NCBI GenBank assembly: GCA_937975585.1
Contig: CALJUC010000248.1
Location: 1 to 14,512 of the forward strand
Source of the DNA: an uncultured Moraxella sp.
GTDB taxonomy: Bacteria; Pseudomonadota; Gammaproteobacteria; Pseudomonadales; Moraxellaceae
DNA length: 14,512 nucleotides
Direction of reading: 5' to 3'
In this document: one piece after another, positions 7,393 through 14,094 of the stretch
Layout: every line of letters starts with the position of its first letter
How positions within the stretch are numbered: the first letter of the stretch is position 1
Program-made: the position numbers and the translations under genes
Notes under the pieces: model-generated
What the model was told of the DNA's origin: nothing
The model's input: the letters and a program-made list of their open reading frames with translations, nothing else
Databases searched by the model: none

Positions 7393-8991
7393 CTACTTGC
7401 CAAACTTGGCCAGTGCCTCACTGACCACGACCCTATCATCAAAATCATAGCGCACGCCGTTGATTTCTTGATAAGTTTCATGCCCTTTGCCCGCGATTAC
7501 CACGATATCATTCGGCTTGGCGTTTTGGACGGCATACTCAATCGCGCTTTTACGGTCAGGCTCAATCTCAGCTTTTTCATGCTGCTCACAACTCATACCC
7601 GCTTGCATATCTTTTAAGATCGCATTCGGGTTTTCGGTACGTGGGTTATCCGCGGTCAAAATCACCTTATCCGCCAAGCGTAATGCGGCTTGTGCCATCA
7701 ACGGGCGTTTGCCTTTATCACGGTCACCACCACAGCCAAATACTGCCCACAATGCACCCTCGCAATGCGGTTTTAGGCTAGTCAACACCTGTTCTAGGGC
7801 ATCAGGGGTATGGGCATAGTCAACGATAAACGCGCCAACGTTTGATGGCACACGATCCATACGACCGGTCGCACCTTGCAAGTTTGGCACGCCTGCAATG
7901 ATATCATCGACTGAGACACCGAGCGCCATCGCACCCGCGATACTCGCAAGCAAGTTGGCGACATTAAAGCGCCCCAATAACGGACTGGTAATCTCTACCA
8001 AGGTTTGGTCACTCACCGATGGAGATAGTTGAATGGTCAACCCGACCCCATCCAAACTTGGACGAATAGCTTTGGCAAAAAAATCCGCAGCCTCATTGAT
8101 CATACTATATGTCCATACCGTTAGATTGGACTGATTGGCTCTATCCATCATCAATGCAGCAAATTCATCGTCTAAGTTAATCACGGCATGGGTCAGACTT
8201 GGAAAAAATGCCTTATCAAACAACCTTGCTTTGGCATTGGCATAATCTGCCATATCGCTATGATAATCGAGATGATCACGGCTTAAGTTGGTATAGACCG
8301 CCACCGTAATCGGCATACCTTGTAGCCGCTGTTGGTGCAGACCGTGAGAGCTTGCTTCAATCGCCAATATTTGTACACCTTCACCTGCCATCTGATGCAG
8401 ATGCTGCTGCATATTATGGACTTCAAGCGTGGTATGCGTGGTTGGTGTCAATTGTAATTGGCCATTGACACCCACAATCCCATTGCCTGCGGTACCCATC
8501 ACGGCGGTTTTTTGCGCGCTTAAACTGACCAATTGGCCAATCAACTGACTCACTGTGGTTTTGCCATTGGTGCCTGTCACCGCAACGACTTTCGGCAAAG
8601 CAACAGGTTGGATTTGTTGCAAATTCGCCTGAATCAATGAGCCCAAATAATCGCGAATATCTGGCAAATAAACGATGGTCAAATCTGATGGGACAGTGAT
8701 ACCTGTCAAATCAATCTCAGATAACACAAAAGCCACGGGGGCAGCCGCGGCTTGACTTAGGTATTGTTGGATTTTTTCAGGGGCAATCGTTGTTGGATGA
8801 CTTGGGTTAGGATGTTGGCTTTTTAGCAGGACAAACACATCTGCACGTTCTAGCTTGCGACTATCGACTTGTAAGTGGTTAAACTCGGTAGCTGCAACGT
8901 CCTGCAAACGTTGTTGCACGTCAATTGGCATCAGTGCCTTTGTGTCAGCCGCATTCATCAGCGATGGTAGCAGTTGGTTCAAAGTCGGCAT
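7393..8991 (-). CDS. murE: UDP-MurNAc-L-Ala-D-Glu:meso-diaminopimelate ligase MurE
   Basis: Cytoplasmic Mur ligase that adds the third residue of the stem peptide. At 532 residues it is somewhat longer than E. coli MurE (about 495). Visible motifs: VDSRKLERADVFV in the N-terminal domain, ATP loop TGTNGKTT (139-146), THTTLE (185-190), EASSHGLHQQRL, TNLSRDHLDYH (234-244), Lys254 in NAKARLF (the lysine that is carbamylated in this family), GRMDR, DYAHTPDALE (391-400), FGCGGDRDKGKRP and GKGHE. The DNPR tetrad at 448-451 is the known signature for meso-diaminopimelate rather than lysine, so the peptidoglycan is of the usual Gram-negative type. Part of the extra length lies around residues 58-110, before the ATP domain. 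The ATG at 8991 has an AGGA ribosome binding site 7 bases upstream. It follows ftsI with a 69-base gap. Confidence 0.98.
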   Translation of the reverse strand: MPTLNQLLPSLMNAADTKALMPIDVQQRLQDVAATEFNHLQVDSRKLERADVFVLLKSQHPNPSHPTTIAPEKIQQYLSQAAAAPVAFVLSEIDLTGITVPSDLTIVYLPDIRDYLGSLIQANLQQIQPVALPKVVAVTGTNGKTTVSQLIGQLVSLSAQKTAVMGTAGNGIVGVNGQLQLTPTTHTTLEVHNMQQHLHQMAGEGVQILAIEASSHGLHQQRLQGMPITVAVYTNLSRDHLDYHSDMADYANAKARLFDKAFFPSLTHAVINLDDEFAALMMDRANQSNLTVWTYSMINEAADFFAKAIRPSLDGVGLTIQLSPSVSDQTLVEITSPLLGRFNVANLLASIAGAMALGVSVDDIIAGVPNLQGATGRMDRVPSNVGAFIVDYAHTPDALEQVLTSLKPHCEGALWAVFGCGGDRDKGKRPLMAQAALRLADKVILTADNPRTENPNAILKDMQAGMSCEQHEKAEIEPDRKSAIEYAVQNAKPNDIVVIAGKGHETYQEINGVRYDFDDRVVVSEALAKFGK

Positions 8992-9060
8992 AAAACTATC
9001 CTGTTATTCTTATGACATCTTGTTAGTGAGTACATCGTAAGCGTCGTGTTATCGTCGTCA

Positions 9061-11172
9061 TTATAAGTCATTGACGCTTTCAATCGATACGGTTTGTTGC
9101 TCTTTACCCGATAATGGCTTATCAAATGGCACGTTATATAAGCGCAAGGCTTCTTTCATCACACTGCGGAACACGGGCGCTGCGACCAAACCACCGAATT
9201 TCTGTACCTGTGGGTCTTCAACCATAATCGCAACCACAAAACGCGGGTTAGACGCCGGAGCAATACCGACAAACGAGGTGCGATATTGGTTGTCATAGTA
9301 CCCGCCTTTTGGATTGGTACGGCGCGCTGTACCGGTTTTGCCCGCGACTTTGTAGCCGTCAATAGCAGCAAGCAATGCGGTACCGCCCGGTTCAGTGACT
9401 GAGGTCATCATGGTGACAATGGCGTTGGCATCTTCGGTTTTGATGACTTGTTTGGTCGGTGGTTTTGGATAAGGCGCACTGATATTGGTTGGGTCATTGC
9501 TATTTAACGCATTATCACGCGTGCTTTTCACCAACGTCAAAGGATGCATCACCCCACCTGCGCCGAGTGCCGCATAAGCTTGTGCAATCTGCGCCAAGGT
9601 GACTTGTAGACCATAACCATAGGAAACGGTCGCACGACGGGCAATTTCTTTTTCATCCGGTACAGGTACCATCCCTGCCGCTTCACCCGGGAAGCCTAGA
9701 CTGGTTTTTTTACCAAAGCCAAAGTCTTTTTGCATATCACTCATGGCTTGTGGCGGTAATGATAGGGCAATTTTGGCAGAACCGATGTTACTAGATTTTT
9801 GTAATAGCGTCTGTAAGCTAATCACGCCCAAGTTATTGTGATCACGGATGGTGTGACCTTGCACGAGCATGCTACCCGGACTGGTATTGATACGCGAATT
9901 GACCGTATATTGACCAGACTTCAGACCAGCCGAAACGGTAATCGGTTTCATCACCGAACCGGGCTCAAAGATATCAATCAGTGCATGATTACGCTGATTT
10001 TCGTTATTCATGCTGTTGAGGTCGTTGGGGTTAAATGATGGCCAATTTGACATGGCAAGCACTTCACCGGAATTGACATCCACGACCATGCCCGTTGCCC
10101 AACGCGCTTTTTCAACCCGACCGACTTTCTCTAGCTCTTGGTACAAAATATACTGCAAGCGTGAGTCCACCGTCAGTTGTAAGTCTTTGCCCGCAATTTC
10201 AGGCGTAATCTGCTCAATCTCTTGGATACTGTTATTTTTGGCATCACGCATGACCATGACTTTACCGTCTTTACCGGCCAGCATGTCTTCAAAAATACGC
10301 TCGATACCGGATTGGCCACGATAATGACCGCCGTCTTTGTCATTGGATTTTGACATAAAGCCAAGCAGTTGCGCGTTTGGCTGTGGCTGTGGATAAAAAC
10401 GCTGATAAGTGGTGGTCGCATTCACCCCCACAAAGTCCGCATCGAGTAATGGCTTGACCGATTCTGGGTCGGCATCTTTACGCAGTAAAAAATAATGCGA
10501 ACCGGCTCCCGTTGGTAAAGCTGCTTTTACCAGCTCTTTGTCACTGACATCAATCGCCGGGTTAATTCGTACCGCGTTTTGGAATTCGCTAACGTTAATA
10601 CCGGTTAAGGCCGCAAGTTTGGCCAAATCCATGCTTTGTAAGCGTTTGCCAATTCGCTCAAGCTCTCGATTCACGCTTTTACTGGGCTTAGAGCTTTGTA
10701 GCTCTTTTTGGCGGCGCACCATATCGTAGTATTCAACCGCATATTCATGTGGGCTAAATACCACCGTCACCAATGGCGCAGAAATGGCGAGTGGCATATT
10801 ATTGCGGTCCGTAATCATACCGCGATACGATGGCTGTGTACGAGTGGTCGTGATGAGGCTATTGCCTTTATCTTGATAGTATTGTTCGTTAATCAACTGC
10901 ACATAGGCCAAGCGGATAAATATCGCCAAAAACCCAAGTCCCATGACCAACCATACAACTTTAAAACGGCCACTGTCTTGCTCGACACTGCCCATGACCG
11001 AGGCGCCACTACGGCGCTTGGTTTGGTGTTTGGGCATGGTGATTTTGACGCCTTTAGGCTTGGCGGTGGTAGCACCGGCAGCAGCCGTACGATTGTTTCC
11101 CCGAGTGGCCGCGAGCGGGCGCGTTGTTGCCTTATTGCGCGGCTTGTCGTCCGGGGTTGCTCGTTTGGTCAT
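9061..11172 (-). CDS. ftsI: Septal peptidoglycan transpeptidase FtsI (PBP3)
   Basis: Class B penicillin-binding protein that cross-links peptidoglycan at the division septum as partner of FtsW. 703 residues, clearly longer than E. coli FtsI (588). A basic, Thr/Ala/Lys-rich, probably disordered cytoplasmic tail of about 70 residues precedes a single membrane helix (about 72-92, VVWLVMGLGFLAIFIRLAYV). The pedestal domain follows, with a charged segment at 143-180. The transpeptidase domain carries all three active-site motifs: Ser406-x-x-Lys409 in EPGSVMKP, Ser-Ser-Asn at 460-462 in KSSNIGSAK, and Lys-Thr-Gly-Thr at 612-615 in AGKTGTA. The long N-terminus is supported by an ATG at 11172 with GAGG 6 bases upstream and only 11 bases after the ftsL stop. 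This is the target of several beta-lactams; I cannot judge resistance variants here. Confidence 0.97.
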   Translation of the reverse strand: MTKRATPDDKPRNKATTRPLAATRGNNRTAAAGATTAKPKGVKITMPKHQTKRRSGASVMGSVEQDSGRFKVVWLVMGLGFLAIFIRLAYVQLINEQYYQDKGNSLITTTRTQPSYRGMITDRNNMPLAISAPLVTVVFSPHEYAVEYYDMVRRQKELQSSKPSKSVNRELERIGKRLQSMDLAKLAALTGINVSEFQNAVRINPAIDVSDKELVKAALPTGAGSHYFLLRKDADPESVKPLLDADFVGVNATTTYQRFYPQPQPNAQLLGFMSKSNDKDGGHYRGQSGIERIFEDMLAGKDGKVMVMRDAKNNSIQEIEQITPEIAGKDLQLTVDSRLQYILYQELEKVGRVEKARWATGMVVDVNSGEVLAMSNWPSFNPNDLNSMNNENQRNHALIDIFEPGSVMKPITVSAGLKSGQYTVNSRINTSPGSMLVQGHTIRDHNNLGVISLQTLLQKSSNIGSAKIALSLPPQAMSDMQKDFGFGKKTSLGFPGEAAGMVPVPDEKEIARRATVSYGYGLQVTLAQIAQAYAALGAGGVMHPLTLVKSTRDNALNSNDPTNISAPYPKPPTKQVIKTEDANAIVTMMTSVTEPGGTALLAAIDGYKVAGKTGTARRTNPKGGYYDNQYRTSFVGIAPASNPRFVVAIMVEDPQVQKFGGLVAAPVFRSVMKEALRLYNVPFDKPLSGKEQQTVSIESVNDL

Positions 11173-11183
11173 TGCTTGCCTCG

Positions 11184-11759
11184 TTAATGCTGGGTTTCTG
11201 GCGCAGTTTGGCTGGCCATTGTGTTGCTAATACTGTTATCGGTAACAGAATCAATGCTCTGCTCATCTGTGGTTTGGGAATTTGCCATGGTTGTGGTGGA
11301 CTCGTCACGCACGTCGCTTGGGAGTTTTGCCACTGCCCCATTGGCATGAATAATCATGCGGTCAGAAAAGTCTGGATAAAACATATTGAGTTCAGTCGCG
11401 GCACGATTGGTGACTTGTGGCGTACCACTAAAGGTTTGCTGCTCAATCATCATGCGTTGATGTTCGATTTGCAGCGCGCGAAAATCACGCTTGAGTTTTG
11501 ATAGTTGATTATAACTTTTATGATAGGTTTGGATTTGCTCGACCACGCTGATACCGGTCCATAAAATAGCAATCACCAATAGCAACATACTCACGGCATA
11601 TAAACTAATGCCGCGATACTCACTATCCAAGATATCGACAATGCGCGGGTTATGACTATCCCCGATATTTTTCGAGGTTGCATCAGACGCAGCTGCCTTA
11701 TCAGTTGCGGCTATCGACTCAGCTATAGGCTCAGAATGTGGGGAGGATTTTTGCATCAT
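11184..11759 (-). CDS. ftsL: Cell division protein FtsL
   Basis: Bitopic membrane protein of the FtsQLB complex, which relays the signal that activates FtsW-FtsI. Identity rests on position directly before ftsI and on architecture: a cytoplasmic N-terminus of about 50 residues, one hydrophobic segment (about 51-72, ISLYAVSMLLLVIAILWTGI), then a heptad-like coiled coil (about 73-110, with KLKRDFRALQIEHQRMMIEQQ) and the RAATELNMFYPD stretch that resembles the FtsL end segment. At 191 residues it is much longer than E. coli FtsL (121): the N-terminus is extended, and after about residue 140 there is a periplasmic tail of some 50 residues rich in Ser, Thr, Asn and Gln with no visible fold. Two consecutive ATG codons (11759 and 11756) are both possible starts; neither has a clear ribosome binding site. 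Confidence 0.87.
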   Translation of the reverse strand: MMQKSSPHSEPIAESIAATDKAAASDATSKNIGDSHNPRIVDILDSEYRGISLYAVSMLLLVIAILWTGISVVEQIQTYHKSYNQLSKLKRDFRALQIEHQRMMIEQQTFSGTPQVTNRAATELNMFYPDFSDRMIIHANGAVAKLPSDVRDESTTTMANSQTTDEQSIDSVTDNSISNTMASQTAPETQH

Positions 11760-11889
11760 AATACGCCAAGCTTATCTGCGTTAACTAACAACATCGACAC
11801 AACAGAATAACAACGATAAAAAGGAGCTAAATTATCAGTAAACATCTTAATGAAATCAAGGACTTTACCTAATAAACACAAACATTAAC

Positions 11890-11919
11890 ATTATAGACAA
11901 TAATGGTTAAGAGAGTGAA
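11890..11919 (-). promoter_or_regulatory. Probable internal promoter upstream of ftsL
   Basis: On the - strand TTCACT (11919-11914, four of six matches to -35) and a perfect TATAAT (11895-11890) are 18 bases apart, in the AT-rich 190-base gap between rsmH and ftsL. It would start transcription around 11883, about 124 bases before ftsL. I see no terminator after rsmH, so it would add to read-through from the rsmH promoter. The rest of the gap (11760-11949) shows no gene. Confidence 0.5.
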
Positions 11920-11949
11920 TCGCTAAACAGTATACATTATCTATAACGT

Positions 11950-12909
11950 TTAATCTGCTAATCGAGTTGCTGAACGTAACCAAGCGCTACGTGCGCGCGG
12001 ATTAGCGGTAATTTCAGCCGCGGAAGGGGCGATTCGTTCAGGCTTACTCAGTAACTTAGGACGCATCGGCGGTATCGGTAAATGCTCATCTTCAGGGTAC
12101 TGGCCTTTACTATGCCGCTGTAAAAACTGCTTGATAATCCGGTCTTCCAATGAGTGAAAACTGATAACCGCTAGACGACCACCCACTGCAAGCATCTGCA
12201 ATGCTTGGTCTAAAAACGTTTCTATATCGCCCAGTTCATTATTGATGAATATTCGCATCGCCTGAAAACTTTGCGTCGCTGGGTGTTTGCCTTTTTGCCA
12301 TTTTGGGTGCGCTTGCTTAATCACTTCTGCAAGCTCTAGCGTTGACGTGTAACTTGGCATCTGCTTAATCGCTCTAGCAATACGCCGGCTATGGCGTTCC
12401 TCACCATATTGAAACAAGACATCTGCCAGTGTTGTCTCATCGACTTCGGCTAACCACTCCCCCACCGATTGTCCACGACTGGTATCCATGCGCATATCGA
12501 TTGCACCATCACGCATAAAGCTAAATCCGCGACTGCCATCATCCAGTTGTGGTGATGACACGCCCAAATCCGCCATGATGCCATCGACTTGGGTAATGCC
12601 TATTTGATTTAAGCTGTCTGTCAACGTGGCAAAGCTATCATGCACCACGGTCACGCGTGAATCTTTATCTGCTAAATTTTCAGCAACTTCAATGGCTTGC
12701 GGGTCTTTATCAAATACAATTAGTCGCGCATCTTCCGCTAAATATTGGAGTAATAAGCGACTGTGCCCACCACGACCAAAAGTCGCATCAACGAAAACCC
12801 CTGATTTCTTCATCTCATTTGACAAGGTTGTTACACCCAATACACTGGCCACCGTTTCTGTAAGCAGAACAGTTTCATGGATAAATTCGGGAACTTCGTG
12901 TGCAGACAT
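11950..12909 (-). CDS. rsmH: 16S rRNA (cytosine1402-N4)-methyltransferase RsmH (MraW)
   Basis: SAM-dependent enzyme that methylates N4 of C1402 in the ribosomal P site; it is usually the first or second gene of the dcw cluster. From ATG 12909 it has 319 residues, near the usual 313. Family motifs are clear: FIHETVLLTETV at the N-terminus, VFVDATFGRGGHS (SAM loop), MADLGVSSPQLDDGSRGFSF, IDMRMD, KHPATQSFQAMRIFINNELG and LAVISFHSLEDRIIKQFL. The frame also offers a TTG two codons upstream (12915), but ATG is the more likely start; a GAG 6 bases before it is the only weak ribosome binding site. mraZ, which precedes rsmH in many bacteria, is absent: the next 361 bases hold no such reading frame. 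Confidence 0.96.
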   Translation of the reverse strand: MSAHEVPEFIHETVLLTETVASVLGVTTLSNEMKKSGVFVDATFGRGGHSRLLLQYLAEDARLIVFDKDPQAIEVAENLADKDSRVTVVHDSFATLTDSLNQIGITQVDGIMADLGVSSPQLDDGSRGFSFMRDGAIDMRMDTSRGQSVGEWLAEVDETTLADVLFQYGEERHSRRIARAIKQMPSYTSTLELAEVIKQAHPKWQKGKHPATQSFQAMRIFINNELGDIETFLDQALQMLAVGGRLAVISFHSLEDRIIKQFLQRHSKGQYPEDEHLPIPPMRPKLLSKPERIAPSAAEITANPRARSAWLRSATRLAD

Positions 12910-13000
12910 GGACAACTCGATGAGAGATATTGCGGATTAACAATGATGGGATTCGTAGCAGCAATTAACATATATACTGATAAGTATCAATTAAGTTGCT

Positions 13001-13028
13001 ATTATCGCTGACCTATGACTTTGGTCAA
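13001..13028 (-). promoter_or_regulatory. Probable rsmH / dcw operon promoter
   Basis: On the - strand TTGACC (13028-13023) and GATAAT (13006-13001) each match the sigma70 consensus at five of six positions and are 16 bases apart. Transcription would begin near 12994, about 85 bases before the rsmH ATG. This is the best candidate for the main promoter of the cell-wall operon. Confidence 0.7.
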
Positions 13029-13030
13029 GT

Positions 13031-13046
13031 AAAATCTATAGATTTT
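13031..13046. promoter_or_regulatory. Perfect 16-base palindrome, possible operator
   Basis: AAAATCTATAGATTTT is its own reverse complement with no spacer. It ends 3 bases upstream of the rsmH -35 box, a usual place for an activator or repressor site, and lies about 66 bases upstream of the kpsM -35 box. AT-rich palindromes arise easily by chance, so a binding function is inference. Confidence 0.4.
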
Positions 13047-13111
13047 TGCGTTTTTTACTTTCTAACGTTGGACAGGTATATACGCTCTACTAGCCCTCTT
13101 GTAGTAAAGTA

Positions 13112-13140
13112 TTGACAATAGACTTAAATATTTTTATAAA
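13112..13140 (+). promoter_or_regulatory. Strong sigma70-type promoter for kpsM-kpsT
   Basis: Perfect TTGACA (13112-13117), a 17-base spacer and TATAAA (13135-13140, five of six). Transcription should start near 13147, leaving a leader of about 124 bases before the kpsM ATG. Confidence 0.78.
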
Positions 13141-13177
13141 AAATCATTTCAATAACGCTTCATTATTATAGCTATAT

Positions 13178-13203
13178 TGTTAATAATGGTAAGATTATTA
13201 ACA
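13178..13203 (+). promoter_or_regulatory. Hairpin / inverted repeat in the kpsM leader
   Basis: TGTTAATAAT and ATTATTAACA are perfect 10-base arms around GGTAAG. The element lies about 30 bases into the predicted leader transcript. It could be an RNA stem or an operator bound by a dimeric regulator; the arms have one G-C pair and one C-G equivalent only, so the RNA stem would be weak, which favours a DNA site or chance. Confidence 0.45.
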
Positions 13204-13270
13204 TCTATGATAAATTTTGTTATAAACTTCGCCGATTAATCACAGTTTTTCTGCTGAGCTATTGCCTGTT

Positions 13271-14086
13271 ATGTCTGTACAATTACCCCCCTATCGACCA
13301 CTACGCCGCCGTAATGGCTTAAAGGTTATGCTTGCTGCAATTCATGCCCTATTAATGCGTGAGCTGCAAACACGATTTGGTGGATATCGCTTAGGATATT
13401 TGTGGGCGCCATTGGAAGTTTTTTTACAGGTATCTGTTTATCTGGTTATCTTCGGCGCTTTAATGCATCGAATTTTACCTGGTATGGAATATAGCATATT
13501 TTTATTATCAGGTATTATTCCATATACAATGTTTAATCGTATCGTCACACGCTCTATGGGGGCGGTTGAGGCAAACCGTGGCCTTTTGATGTATCGATCG
13601 GTAAAGCATATTGATGTCATCATGGCGCGAGGTTTTTTAGAACTTATCATTTATTTTTTCTCTTTTTGGTTATTACTAAGTGGAATTATATTTTTCCAAG
13701 ACTTATCAATTAGTTTAGAATCTCTTGATACGCTATTATGGGGTTGGCTAGGCTTATTTCTATTTAGCTTAGGACTAGCACTAATCATTATGGTAATTGG
13801 TCACTTTGCAGGTGAGTTAACAAAAATTATCAGTATCGTATTTAGCCTACTCTATTTTTTGTCTGGAATTATGTATTCGGTGCATATCATCCCTCAGCCT
13901 TACCTCGACTATTTGATGTACAATCCTTTAATTCATGTTTTTGAATCTATGCGCCATGCTCTTGCGCCAACTTATCCTGCTTATCATGTCGATATGAATT
14001 ACTTCATCAAATGGATGGTTGCGGTTGATTTTATTGGCTTGTTGCTTTATAAAGCCTTTGAAAATGATTTTATTCGTTCGCGGTAG
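13271..14086 (+). CDS. kpsM: Capsule polysaccharide ABC transporter permease, KpsM/BexB/CtrC family
   Basis: Inner-membrane permease of an ABC-2 type exporter that moves a finished lipid-linked polysaccharide out of the cytoplasm. From the ATG at 13271 it has 271 residues, the normal size for KpsM/BexB. The N-terminus shows the family pattern HALLMRELQTRFGGYRLGYL followed by WAPLEVF, then about six hydrophobic segments, with SGIIPYTMFNRIV and a C-terminal SGIMYSVHIIPQPY and YNPLIHVFESMRHAL stretch typical of ABC-2 polysaccharide permeases. A TTG three codons upstream (13262) is also in frame; ATG is preferred, though no clear ribosome binding site stands before it. kpsT follows after 8 bases. 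The gene reads more AT-rich than the dcw genes beside it, often seen in capsule loci. An O-antigen Wzm permease is the main alternative. Confidence 0.9.
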   Translation: MSVQLPPYRPLRRRNGLKVMLAAIHALLMRELQTRFGGYRLGYLWAPLEVFLQVSVYLVIFGALMHRILPGMEYSIFLLSGIIPYTMFNRIVTRSMGAVEANRGLLMYRSVKHIDVIMARGFLELIIYFFSFWLLLSGIIFFQDLSISLESLDTLLWGWLGLFLFSLGLALIIMVIGHFAGELTKIISIVFSLLYFLSGIMYSVHIIPQPYLDYLMYNPLIHVFESMRHALAPTYPAYHVDMNYFIKWMVAVDFIGLLLYKAFENDFIRSR

Positions 14087-14094
14087 TTGTGATT

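Larger units (their letters stand above)
12910..13270. promoter_or_regulatory. Divergent control region between rsmH and kpsM
   Basis: 361 AT-rich bases without a credible gene. From left to right they hold the rsmH leader, a small palindrome (TGATAAGTATCA, 12978-12989), the rsmH promoter (13001-13028, - strand), a 16-base perfect palindrome (13031-13046), the kpsM promoter (13112-13140, + strand) and a 10-base-stem hairpin in the kpsM leader (13178-13203). I see no ops/JUMPstart-like element, nor a remnant of mraZ. Confidence 0.7.

Noticed and set aside
9060..9065. TATAAT on the - strand at the ftsI stop codon, as a murE promoter
   Set aside because: No acceptable -35 box at 16-18 bases, and the hexamer partly consists of the stop codon; too weak to annotate.
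10708..11501. Long + strand open frames opposite ftsI and ftsL
   Set aside because: They lie antisense to well-supported genes, have Cys/His/Trp-rich sequence typical of shadow frames, and have no family motif or ribosome site.
12910..12915. TTG start for rsmH two codons upstream
   Set aside because: An ATG follows two codons later, and no ribosome site favours TTG.
12916..13261. mraZ or a degraded mraZ upstream of rsmH
   Set aside because: No frame of suitable length or MraZ-like sequence on either strand.
13262..13270. TTG start for kpsM
   Set aside because: It adds three residues only; ATG at 13271 is the more usual start, though neither has a good ribosome site.
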